Of a stretch of 34,555 nt of DNA, positions 1 through 8,305 are shown piece after piece. Within the stretch, counting starts at the first letter, position 1. Every line of letters starts with the position of its first letter. The notes below the pieces were generated by a model. The model had not been told where the DNA came from, did not search any database, and worked only from the letters and a program-made list of their open reading frames with translations. A program made the position numbers and the translations under genes. This DNA is from Nostoc sp. NMS4 (lineage in GTDB: Bacteria > Cyanobacteriota > Cyanobacteriia > Cyanobacteriales > Nostocaceae), in assembly GCF_017115095.1 (NCBI RefSeq), contig NZ_JABXKI010000246.1, forward strand, positions 1 through 34,555, in the 5' to 3' direction.

Positions 1-1934
1 GTGTATTTATAAAAATGCCGATTAAAATTAATCTCATAAGCACTGCGAATTTTATCACCATCTGCCCACGCATCATTTACGTGCGGCTCAACCTCACGGT
101 GAAAATAGCCCACAATTTCATCTGTCAAACGCACATTTTCAAAATCCCGTAGTTGCGTATCTGGCTCATACATACGCTCTACCTTGCCTTTAGCATCCCG
201 GAACCAACCCCAAACACGCGCATTAGGTTCATCAGTAGCTTTACGTTCCTTGAGAATAACCCCCTCGGCTTCTGAATTACGCTCTGTAAAAACATCCCGA
301 AACAGCTTATTTTCTGTCTTTTTCCACTTGCTACCACGCTGCTTAATTAAAGCATTCATCAGCTTGTCAAACTCACTCCAATTAGGACGGGGTTCTCTTC
401 CTAATTCTCTATCTATCGCTTGCACATCATCTAATAAGTGAGGCACAGCATCTAAAAATCGGCTTTTGCGTTCTACATCCATAAGGTAGAGCAAACGTAG
501 CGGTCTTTCAATGGGAACGCGATTATAGCCAAAGTCTTCATTATCAAAAATCTTGCTAGTTTCACTTTCTACAGACTTACCGTACTCCCGCACCACTGCG
601 GCGATATCATCTTCACCCATGTAACGACGTTTGTCACCTAAACTACGACGCATAGGTTGCCAGCGAGTGCGAGAGTCTATTAATTGAATCTTTCCTTTGC
701 GGTGTCGCTGCTTGCGATTAGTAACAATCCAAATGTAAGTACTAATACCAGTGTTATAAAACATTTGCTCTGGCAAAGCTATAATCGCTTCCAACCAGTC
801 ATTTTCAATCACCCACTTGCGGATTTCACTTTCACCGCTACCCGCACCACCAGTAAACAAAGGTGAACCATTGAAAACGATCGCCAAACGTGAGCCATTT
901 TTCTCCGCTTCCGGTTGATACGGCTCAAATTTACTAATCATGTGCTGTAAGAATAGCAACGAGCCATCATTAACTCGCGGTGTACCTGCGCCAAATCTTC
1001 CAGCGAAACCTAACTTTTCGTGTTCGCGTTGCACCTCTTTTTGTTGCTTTTTCCAGTCCACACCAAACGGGGGATTAGCAAGAAAATAGTCAAAATTATC
1101 ACCATAATATTGATCGTTAATCAGTGAATCACCGTAACGAATATCACTGTTTTCATTACTTTTCAGCAACAAATCTGAGGCAGCCATAGCATAAGCACGG
1201 GGGTTAAAATCTTGCCCAAATACCCACAATTTTGCAGTTGAATGGTTTTCGCGTAAATAATTTTGTGCCTCAGCCAGCATTCCACCAGTACCACACGTAG
1301 GGTCAAGCATTTTGCGAATTATCCCCGGTTTAGTCAAGATATCGTCATCGGGATCAAACAAAATATCTACCATCAAACGGATCACTTCTCGCGGCGTAAA
1401 GTGATCGCCGGCCGTTTCATTAGCTGCTTCGTTAAATCTGCGGATTAAATCTTCAAACAGCAACCCCATGTCGATGTTATCCAAGTCATCAGGATGCAGG
1501 TTAACATCGCAAAACTTAGAAACAACAAGGTAGAGAATATTTGCTTCACGCATTTTCTCAATTTCAGCAGTAAACTCAAATCGCTCGAAAATTTCGTAAA
1601 CGTTCTTCGAGAAACCTTTAATGTAGCTGATGAGATGTTGATCTATATTGTCAGGATCACCTTTAAGCTGCTCAAAATCAAGTTGCGATCGATTATGAAA
1701 ACGTTGCCCTGCTACCTTATTCAGCATTGCATCTAGGGCATCATCCTTAAATGTATCTTTCCTCTTGTCAAATTCCTTTAGTACCTGCGGTTTAGTTGGC
1801 GCAAGTACACAATCAAAGCGACGCAGCACCGTCATTGGTAACATTACACGTTCGTACTGCGGTGGGCGGTAAGGCCCCCGTAATAAGTCAGCAATTTGCC
1901 AAATGAAGTTTGAGAGTTGGTGATGGTCTGCCAT
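1..1934 (-). CDS. hsdM: Type I restriction-modification DNA methyltransferase subunit M (3' end outside window)
   Basis: N6-adenine DNA methyltransferase subunit of a type I restriction-modification system, which methylates the site chosen by HsdS. Reading from the ATG at 1934, 644 codons stay open to the window edge, so the C-terminus is missing. An N-terminal helical HsdM region (about residues 1-170) precedes the methylase core, with SAM-binding motif I DPTCGTGGM (about 211-219) and catalytic motif IV NPPFG (about 287-291). GDHFTPREVIRLM (about 176-188) is also typical of HsdM. The expected partners hsdS and hsdR are not in the window and would lie to the left. The long reading frame has no internal stop, so the gene looks intact. 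The family assignment is firm; the recognition sequence cannot be inferred. Confidence 0.93.
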   Translation of the reverse strand, partial: MADHHQLSNFIWQIADLLRGPYRPPQYERVMLPMTVLRRFDCVLAPTKPQVLKEFDKRKDTFKDDALDAMLNKVAGQRFHNRSQLDFEQLKGDPDNIDQHLISYIKGFSKNVYEIFERFEFTAEIEKMREANILYLVVSKFCDVNLHPDDLDNIDMGLLFEDLIRRFNEAANETAGDHFTPREVIRLMVDILFDPDDDILTKPGIIRKMLDPTCGTGGMLAEAQNYLRENHSTAKLWVFGQDFNPRAYAMAASDLLLKSNENSDIRYGDSLINDQYYGDNFDYFLANPPFGVDWKKQQKEVQREHEKLGFAGRFGAGTPRVNDGSLLFLQHMISKFEPYQPEAEKNGSRLAIVFNGSPLFTGGAGSGESEIRKWVIENDWLEAIIALPEQMFYNTGISTYIWIVTNRKQRHRKGKIQLIDSRTRWQPMRRSLGDKRRYMGEDDIAAVVREYGKSVESETSKIFDNEDFGYNRVPIERPLRLLYLMDVERKSRFLDAVPHLLDDVQAIDRELGREPRPNWSEFDKLMNALIKQRGSKWKKTENKLFRDVFTERNSEAEGVILKERKATDEPNARVWGWFRDAKGKVERMYEPDTQLRDFENVRLTDEIVGYFHREVEPHVNDAWADGDKIRSAYEINFNRHFYKY

Positions 1935-2643
1935 GTGTGTCTATATCGATCTGCTTATTATATCTACATTTCGGGGCGCAGAAAGATAGTTTTACAGCAA
2001 ACCTGGGAGTTTTAGGAAATATGAGTATTCTTTAGTAAAGCAGGAGAGCGATCGCTAAAATACATAGTCACAGAAAAGTTATACTTCCAGTGACAGGTGC
2101 GATCGCTAGTAAGGGAAACAAGACTAACACATCACCTTCAGCACGATGATATACACAATCTGCTCTGCACTAGCTCCAGGGAAATTTTTTCAGCTTCGGT
2201 AATTTTAGCCAATCCCTCAGACCACTTTCAGAGAAACTGCTCATACTCGATTCCGACTAAACAGAATTGGGTATGAGCATCCATTTAGCTGGTAATTGTT
2301 GCTGCCTGTGCTAACATTGCGGGTAGTTTTTCTCGTGGCTGCAACGCCTACTTTCTTTAGTCGTCAAAAATGAAGAAGAAGTCAGAATCAAGACACAACT
2401 CGAAAATACTCGCTATCCGCTTTTTCGGGCAAAATTCATTCTGAATTCTGAATTCTGACTCCTGAATTCTCCTTGAAGATGCATTTATTTGCTACGTAGT
2501 TGAGTTAGCTACCCAGGCGAAAAAAAGCAATATATGCTAAGATTGTATCAAATAATAGCAATTATTCAAGAGCAATTTAGAATAATTTTGCGCTTTGTTG
2601 AGTAAAAAAGCTAAAATCTACGATTTTTGGAGATTTTTAGGTT
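1935..2643. other. Intergenic region between divergent hsdM and gyrA
   Basis: No convincing gene is seen in these 709 bases. They hold two GCGATCGC octamers (near 2048 and 2100), an 8-bp inverted repeat (GCTCATAC at 2239-2246 and GTATGAGC at 2271-2278), and a short GAATTCTGA-type tandem repeat at about 2441-2471. A TATAAT on the minus strand at 1957-1962 could be the -10 box of hsdM, but no good -35 box is visible. Promoters for both divergent genes should lie here. Confidence 0.6.
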
Positions 2644-5301
2644 ATGACAACCTCACAGGAGAGGATTATCCCGATTGACTTGCGAACCGAAATGTCGCAG
2701 TCTTATCTGGAATACGCCATGAGCGTGATAGTGGGTCGGGCGTTGCCAGATGCCAGGGATGGTCTAAAACCTGTGCATCGTCGCATTCTCTACGCAATGC
2801 ACGAGCTAGGTCTGCTCCACGATCGCCCTTTTAAGAAATGCGCCCGTGTTGTGGGGGAAGTGTTGGGTAAATATCACCCCCACGGCGACACGGCAGTGTA
2901 TGATGCCTTGGTGCGGATGGCACAGGATTTTTCCATGCGATCGCCATTAGTTAACGGACATGGTAACTTTGGTTCGGTAGACAACGATCCGCCAGCCGCC
3001 ATGCGGTACACCGAATGCCGCTTGCAAGCTTTAACTAGTGCCGGTCTACTCCACGACATCGAATTAGAAACCGTAGACTTTGCCGATAACTTCGATGGTT
3101 CCCAGCAAGAACCCACAGTTTTACCCGCACGGATTCCCCAGTTATTGCTCAACGGTTCCTCTGGGATTGCCGTGGGCATGGCTACCAACATTCCGCCGCA
3201 CAATTTGGGCGAATTGATCGATGCTTTGGTGGCTGTAATCCACAATCTCGAAATCACCGATTTGGAATTAATGCAGTATGTCCATGGCCCAGACTTTCCG
3301 ACTGGGGCGCAAATTTTAGGAACATCTGCCATTCGAGAAGCTTACACCACCGGGCGTGGTTCTATTACCATGCGTGGTGTCGCTAACATTGAAACCGTCG
3401 AACAACGGGGACGACCAGATAGAGAAGCAATTATCATCACCGAATTGCCCTATCAAACCAACAAAGCGGCGCTAATTGAAAAAATCGCCGAAATGGTGAA
3501 CGAGAAGCGGCTAGAGGGGATTGCAGATATCCGGGATGAAAGCGATCGCGATGGGATGCGTGTTGTCATCGAACTCAAGCGTGATGCTTATCCCCGCGTC
3601 GTTCTGAACAACCTCTACAAGCAAACGCCACTGCAAGCCAACTTCGGCGCAAATATGCTGGCGTTGGTGAATAGCGAACCCCAGGTACTCACCCTCAAGC
3701 AGTTCTTAACCGTCTTCTTGGATTTCCGCATCGAATCCATTGCCAGACGCACCCGCTACGAACTGCGAAAAGCTGAGGAACGCGACCATCTTCTGCAAGG
3801 GTTATTAATTGCCCTATCCCAGTTAGATCCAATTATTGTCTTGATTCGCCATGCACCTGATGCACCCACAGCTAAAGGCGAATTAATCACAACTTACGGA
3901 CTCTCAGAAGTGCAAGCAGATGCCATTTTGCAGATGCAATTACGGCGCTTGACTGCCTTAGAAGCAGATAAAATTCGTCTGGAACACGATGAATTGCAAG
4001 CGAAGATTACCGATTTGCAAGATATTCTAGCCCGGCGAGAGAGAGTCTTAGAAATCATTGAAACCGAAGTTGGGCAACTAAAAACTAGCTTTGCCACACC
4101 CCGCCGCACGGTAATTTTACCAGGGGAAGGGGAATTAGACGATCGCGACCTCATTGCCAATGAAAAAGCGATCATTTTGGTGACAGAGCAAGGTTACATC
4201 AAACGGATGCCAGTGAACACCTTTGAGGCTCAAAGCCGCGCTACCAGAGGTAAAGCCGCAGCCAAGGTGAAAGATGATGATACCATTGAGCATTTCTTAA
4301 CTTGCTGCGATCACGACAGTATTTTATTCTTTAGTGAGCGTGGTGTTGTTTATTGCCTGAGAGCTTATCAAATTCCCGCGAGTTCGCGTACCAGTCGCGG
4401 CACACCAATCGTCCAAATGCTACCGATTCCCAAAGAGGAAAAAATTACCTCAATTGTACCAGTTGACGAGTTTAGCAACGAAGAATACTTGGTTATGCTC
4501 ACCAAGGGCGGCAATATCAAGAAAACTGAATTGGCAGCCTTTAGTCACATTCGCGCCAATGGTTTGATTGCCATTTCCTTAGAAGAAGGCGACCAACTGC
4601 GCTGGGTGCGACGCGCCAGAGTAGAGGATAGTGTAATCATTGGTTCTCGTAACGGCATGGCGATTAACTTCCGGTGCAACCACGAACAACTGCGTCCTTT
4701 AAGTAGGGCGACTCGTGGGGTGAAAGCGATGAAGCTAAAAAATAAAGATGAGCTGGTGGGTATGGATATTTTGCCCGCAGCAATTCTGGAAACTTTGGAT
4801 GTTACAGAAGCCGAAACTGAAGATATCGAAGCAACCGAAGCAACCGAAGCAATCGAAGCAATCGAAACAGAAGATACCGAAATTACCGAAATTACCGAAA
4901 TTACTGAAATTACTGAAATTACTGAAGAGTCAGCAGAAGTGCCTAGCAATGCCAGTATTGGCCCTTGGGTGTTGGTAATTACGATGGGAGGATATGGTAA
5001 GCGCGTACCCGTTGCCCAGTTCCGACTACAAAATCGTGCTGGACAGGGTTTAATGGCGACCAAGTTCAAAAACCGCAAAACTAAAGATAAGCTGGCAACC
5101 CTACGCATTGTCAACAACGATGACGATGAAATCATGATGGTGACAAATCGCGGTATTATCATCCGGCAAGCGGTAAATGCGATTTCTATCCAATCGCGAT
5201 CGGCAACTGGGGTAAGAGTGCAGCGTTTAGATGAAGATGACGCTATTACCGGAGTGGCAATAGTTCCACCTGATGCTGCTGATGCAGAAGAAGCAGAATA
5301 A
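2644..5301 (+). CDS. gyrA: DNA gyrase / type IIA topoisomerase subunit A
   Basis: Type IIA topoisomerase subunit that cuts and rejoins DNA, pairing with a GyrB/ParE subunit encoded elsewhere. At 885 aa it is full length. The catalytic tyrosine is Y122 in [10 protein letters not shown]. The quinolone-region motif [10 protein letters not shown] has Thr at position 83 and Asp at 87 (E. coli numbering coincides). A coiled-coil region follows, then a C-terminal beta-pinwheel with repeated blades (about 520-870). The GyrA-box position reads QSRATRGK rather than the usual QRRGGKG type. An acidic Thr/Glu/Ile repeat is inserted between two blades (about 728-762). The start ATG has GGAG at about 2626. 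The 3' end overlaps lnt by 29 bases, suggesting co-transcription. GyrA is preferred over ParC from length and overall sequence, but the degenerate box leaves some doubt. Confidence 0.93.
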   Translation: MTTSQERIIPIDLRTEMSQSYLEYAMSVIVGRALPDARDGLKPVHRRILYAMHELGLLHDRPFKKCARVVGEVLGKYHPHGDTAVYDALVRMAQDFSMRSPLVNGHGNFGSVDNDPPAAMRYTECRLQALTSAGLLHDIELETVDFADNFDGSQQEPTVLPARIPQLLLNGSSGIAVGMATNIPPHNLGELIDALVAVIHNLEITDLELMQYVHGPDFPTGAQILGTSAIREAYTTGRGSITMRGVANIETVEQRGRPDREAIIITELPYQTNKAALIEKIAEMVNEKRLEGIADIRDESDRDGMRVVIELKRDAYPRVVLNNLYKQTPLQANFGANMLALVNSEPQVLTLKQFLTVFLDFRIESIARRTRYELRKAEERDHLLQGLLIALSQLDPIIVLIRHAPDAPTAKGELITTYGLSEVQADAILQMQLRRLTALEADKIRLEHDELQAKITDLQDILARRERVLEIIETEVGQLKTSFATPRRTVILPGEGELDDRDLIANEKAIILVTEQGYIKRMPVNTFEAQSRATRGKAAAKVKDDDTIEHFLTCCDHDSILFFSERGVVYCLRAYQIPASSRTSRGTPIVQMLPIPKEEKITSIVPVDEFSNEEYLVMLTKGGNIKKTELAAFSHIRANGLIAISLEEGDQLRWVRRARVEDSVIIGSRNGMAINFRCNHEQLRPLSRATRGVKAMKLKNKDELVGMDILPAAILETLDVTEAETEDIEATEATEAIEAIETEDTEITEITEITEITEITEESAEVPSNASIGPWVLVITMGGYGKRVPVAQFRLQNRAGQGLMATKFKNRKTKDKLATLRIVNNDDDEIMMVTNRGIIIRQAVNAISIQSRSATGVRVQRLDEDDAITGVAIVPPDAADAEEAE
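4825..4930 (+). repeat. 9-bp tandem repeat inside gyrA
   Basis: Two related 9-bp units are tandemly repeated in frame: GAAGCAACC/GAAGCAATC, then GAAATTACC/GAAATTACT. They encode EAT/EAI and EIT tripeptides in the C-terminal domain of the topoisomerase. Because 9 is a multiple of 3, copy-number changes would keep the frame. Confidence 0.85.
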
Positions 5302-6895
5302 AAAGCAGGGAGAGAGGTTAACTACCTTACTCCCTTACTTGATTGCCTTAGCTAGCGGCATTCTAATGGGGCTAACCGTCGCCCCAGTGGGTGCATGGTT
5401 CTTGGCTTGGATTGCCCTAGTTCCCTTATGGGTGCTAGTTATCAGTTCAGCTAAACGCAAAAATCAATTCCCTCCTGCTTTCCTCTGGGGTATCGGTTAT
5501 CACGGTGTCGCCCTATACTGGATTACCGGAATTCACCCGATGACTTGGTTGGGCGTTCCGTGGTGGCCGAGTTTGGCAATCACTCTTTTTTGTTGGGGAT
5601 TTATCAGTGTATTGGGAGGAGTATTCGTTACTATTTGGGCGGCTGTAATGGTTCGCGTAACCGGACAAAAACCGTGGCTACGTATATTAATTGGTACAGC
5701 CGTCTGGTGCGGTTTAGAGAGCCTGTGGAGTGCCGGACCTTTGTGGTGGAGTTCTCTTGCTTACACACAAAGTCCGCACAATCTCGTAATTGTACACCTT
5801 GGGCAACTCTCAGGGCCGAATACTGTGACAGCTGCGATCGCAGTGGTGAATGGTTTAATTGCTGAAGGATGGACGAACCGCCAAGACGCAGAGGGCGCAG
5901 AGAGAATTTCCTCTGTGGCCTCTGCGCCTCTGTGGTTCGTTAATAAATACTTAATTACTGCCACAGGACTATTAATTACCTTACACCTCATAGGTTTTAT
6001 CTTATATAGCCGTCCCATTGCTCAACTACCAGAAGCCGCCTTGAAAGTGGGGATTGTTCAGGGGAATATCCCCAACCGACTTTTACGGAGTTCTGAAGGG
6101 TTTCGTCGCGCCCAAGAAAATTACACCAGTGGGTATATAACTTTAGCAAATCAAGGTGTAGATGCAGTCCTGACCCCAGAAGGAGCTTTACCTATTTTCC
6201 AGCGTGACTTGTTGGGAACTGCCTTAGTCGCAGCCGTGAAAGAGAAAGGCGTAGTTGCTTGGATTGGGGCTTTTGGCGAACGGGGAGATAGTTATACAAT
6301 TAGCTTGTTTACTTTTAATAGTAAAGGTGAAATTGTCAGCCGCTACGATAAATCTAAATTAGTGCCTTTGGGAGAATATATTCCCCTTGAAGGAATTTTA
6401 GGCGGGTTAGTTCAGCGCTTATCGCCTTTGGATGCACACCAAGTACCTGGTTCAGCAAATCAGCTATTTGACACCCCTTTTGGTCGTGCGATCGCTAGTA
6501 TATGTTATGAATCTGCTTTTCCTGAACAATTTCGCCGTCAAGCTGCTATGGGTGGGCAATTTATCCTCAGTTCTTCTAATGATGCCCATTACACTGCATC
6601 CATGCCATTCCAGCATCATGCACAGGATATCATGCGGGCAATTGAAACTGATAGATGGTCAGCACGGGCAACTAATACCGGATATTCAGCCTTTGTAGAT
6701 CCTCACGGCAGAACCTTATGGATGTCTGGATATAATATCTATGAAACTCATGCCGAAACAATTTATCGCCGACAGACACAAACTTTATATGTGCATTGGG
6801 GTGATTGGTTAACACCCTTGTTATTAATCTCCTCTGGAGGAGCTTGGTTGGGAATTGGCAGTATAAAGAAATTCAGTAATTTTGGAAATCTTTAG
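5273..6895 (+). CDS. lnt: Apolipoprotein N-acyltransferase
   Basis: Inner-membrane enzyme that transfers the third acyl chain from phospholipid to the N-terminal cysteine of lipoproteins. It has several N-terminal membrane helices, then a nitrilase-like domain with the Glu-Lys-Cys triad: E303 in LTPEGALP, K360 in [13 protein letters not shown] and C411 in SICYESAF. A final helix lies near the C-terminus (about 515-530). The 540-aa length is slightly long for the family. About 23 residues (about 201-223) come from a palindromic repeat at 5873-5940, lying in a loop before the helix that precedes the catalytic domain. The start overlaps gyrA by 29 bases, and an alternative ATG lies at 5282. Neither has a clear ribosome-binding site, so translational coupling is plausible. 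Confidence 0.93.
   Translation: MLLMQKKQNKKQGERLTTLLPYLIALASGILMGLTVAPVGAWFLAWIALVPLWVLVISSAKRKNQFPPAFLWGIGYHGVALYWITGIHPMTWLGVPWWPSLAITLFCWGFISVLGGVFVTIWAAVMVRVTGQKPWLRILIGTAVWCGLESLWSAGPLWWSSLAYTQSPHNLVIVHLGQLSGPNTVTAAIAVVNGLIAEGWTNRQDAEGAERISSVASAPLWFVNKYLITATGLLITLHLIGFILYSRPIAQLPEAALKVGIVQGNIPNRLLRSSEGFRRAQENYTSGYITLANQGVDAVLTPEGALPIFQRDLLGTALVAAVKEKGVVAWIGAFGERGDSYTISLFTFNSKGEIVSRYDKSKLVPLGEYIPLEGILGGLVQRLSPLDAHQVPGSANQLFDTPFGRAIASICYESAFPEQFRRQAAMGGQFILSSSNDAHYTASMPFQHHAQDIMRAIETDRWSARATNTGYSAFVDPHGRTLWMSGYNIYETHAETIYRRQTQTLYVHWGDWLTPLLLISSGGAWLGIGSIKKFSNFGNL
5873..5940. repeat. Palindromic interspersed repeat inserted in frame in lnt
   Basis: The left arm begins ACGAACCGCCAAGACGCAGA and the right arm ends CTGCGCCTCTGTGGTTCGT, giving an imperfect inverted repeat of about 31 bp per arm. 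The same family occurs at 6956-7015 and 29608-29644, with a partial copy near 10217-10245. It is translated as part of lnt with no stop. Confidence 0.85.
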
Positions 6896-6955
6896 CATAT
6901 CAATAGCAAGTTAACATAGAAACTCGACTTCCTGTTATAGATCCTTCTCTTTCTT

Positions 6956-7015
6956 TTCTCTGCGTCCTCTGCGCCACCCTGCGGGAAGCCGCAAAGCGTC
7001 TACTGCGGTTCGTAA
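6956..7015. repeat. Interspersed repeat carrying a 27-bp nested insertion
   Basis: This is the CTCTGCGTCCTCTGCGCC...CTGCGGTTCGT repeat also seen in lnt and in the GH38 gene. Here 6976-7002 (starting ACCCTGCGGGAAGCCGC) replaces the single base found at that point in the 29608-29644 copy, so one repeat appears nested in another. It lies between the convergent ends of lnt and rluE. Confidence 0.7.
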
Positions 7016-7029
7016 AAAAGCGTATTGTA

Positions 7030-7674
7030 TTATGGGGTATTAGCTTTTGGGGGAAAACTTTTCGATTGACTAAAATTATGTAGTTCAGAGGCAGTGAGAT
7101 CGCGCCATTGTCCCAATTGTAGGTCATCTAATTGTAGATGAGCGATGCTGACTCTGACCAATCGCAAAGTTGGAAAACCGACAGCCGCAGTCATGCGCCG
7201 TACTTGGCGGTTTTTTCCCTCTGTCAAAGTCATTTCCAGCCAAGCTGTCGGGATATTTTTGCGAAATCTAATCGGCGGGGTGCGTTCAGGTAGCTGTGGT
7301 TCTTCTAGTAAGAGCTTAACTTCTGCTGGTTGAGTGCGGTAATCTTGAATTTCCACACCTGTTTGCAATCTTTTGATAGCTTCTGCATCGGGAATTCGCT
7401 CTACCTGCACCCAGTAAGTACGTTTATGACCAAAACGCGGATGGGCGAGGCGATGTTGCAATTGTCCATCATTCGTTAACAGCAGCAATCCTTCACTATC
7501 CCAGTCTAAGCGTCCCACAGGATACACATCAGACACATCAATATAATCTTTTAAGGTGCTATGTGTGGGGGCATCTTTTGTAAACTGGCTAAGAACGCCA
7601 TAAGGTTTGTAAAAAATAATATATCGGTAATGATTGGGCATTGGGCATTGGGCATTGGGAATTGGGCATTGCAT
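7030..7674 (-). CDS. rluE: RsuA/RluE-family 23S rRNA pseudouridine synthase
   Basis: Converts a uridine in 23S rRNA to pseudouridine; E. coli RluE acts on U2457. The catalytic aspartate is in [18 protein letters not shown]. Other family motifs are [32 protein letters not shown] and [14 protein letters not shown]. There is no S4 domain, as in RluE. Starting at 7674 gives 214 aa, close to the family length, with GAGGGAG about 9 bases upstream. However, the first 11 residues are encoded by a GGGCATT tandem repeat, and the ATG at 7641 ([10 protein letters not shown], 203 aa) sits exactly where conserved sequence begins. The frame stays open upstream of 7674, but that part is clearly non-conserved. 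Convergent with lnt. Confidence 0.88.
   Translation of the reverse strand: MQCPIPNAQCPMPNHYRYIIFYKPYGVLSQFTKDAPTHSTLKDYIDVSDVYPVGRLDWDSEGLLLLTNDGQLQHRLAHPRFGHKRTYWVQVERIPDAEAIKRLQTGVEIQDYRTQPAEVKLLLEEPQLPERTPPIRFRKNIPTAWLEMTLTEGKNRQVRRMTAAVGFPTLRLVRVSIAHLQLDDLQLGQWRDLTASELHNFSQSKSFPPKANTP
7636..7674. repeat. Heptanucleotide tandem repeat at the 5' end of rluE
   Basis: About five units of GGGCATT/GGGAATT. Short tandem heptanucleotide repeats of this type are well known in heterocystous cyanobacteria. It overlaps the possible start codons of rluE. Confidence 0.85.
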
Positions 7675-7705
7675 TATGTTATTCTCCCTCACTCCCCACT
7701 TCCCT

Positions 7706-7887
7706 CTGATACGGGATGCAGTTCTTCGCACATTGCAAGCGGCAAAGATTGTCGGTGTCCGCGCCTGGTTCATGCTATTTCTGAAGAAGCCAAGCAGTTC
7801 TATGAAAAGTGCGGTTTTACCCCTTCTCCTGTCGCCCCGATGACACTGATGGTAACAGTCGCAGATCCAAAAGCAGCTTTAGGTTGA
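7706..7887 (+). pseudogene. Frameshifted C-terminal fragment of a GNAT acetyltransferase
   Basis: The frame from 7706 reads [20 protein letters not shown]. At about 7765 homology continues one frame over as [18 protein letters not shown] and [22 protein letters not shown], ending at the TGA at 7885-7887. Joined, the two pieces match the C-terminal third of GNAT acetyltransferases of the type found as toxins in GNAT/DUF1778 toxin-antitoxin pairs, as I recall that family. The 5' two thirds are missing; repeat-like sequence replaces them, and no antitoxin is visible. A relic is the best reading, not a working gene. Confidence 0.7.
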
Positions 7888-8305
7888 AGGATGTGAGGGG
7901 TGCGTAGGAGTACCCCAATCCAGACATCGCTTTGAGGATTGCGATCGCTTATCTCCGTAAATTACATTTTGCATATTACTTAGTAGAACTCAGTTTTAAT
8001 ACTTAAAAATACATAAAGACATAAACAAGAAAGAAGTAAAAAAAAATACACTTAAAGTAGTGACAATTAACTAAATAAACATTACATTGATTAAGTCAAC
8101 CAAAGTTGCTGTGTAACCATACTAGCTGCTCACCGCTTATAAGCTTCTCAAAAGCGTGATGACAGTAAAAAACTAGTTTTGTTAAATATGCCATAAACTA
8201 TACCGAAAGTTCCAACTATCGGCTAACTTAATGTGCCTAAAAACAGCAATACAGCAGGTTAATATCTCAAGTTTCTAAAAAAATTAATTTAGGTAGGCAG
8301 AACTC
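7888..8305. other. Intergenic region upstream of the RTX gene
   Basis: AT-rich sequence with one GCGATCGC (about 7941) and no recognisable gene. It should contain the promoter of the RTX gene; no box is clear enough to name. AGGTAGGCAGAACTC just before the ATG at 8306 is a weak ribosome-binding site. Confidence 0.5.

Noticed and set aside
4545-5162. 205-codon minus-strand frame inside gyrA
   Set aside because: Antisense shadow of the gyrA C-terminal domain; its Ile/Ser repeats are the reverse of the in-frame tandem repeat.
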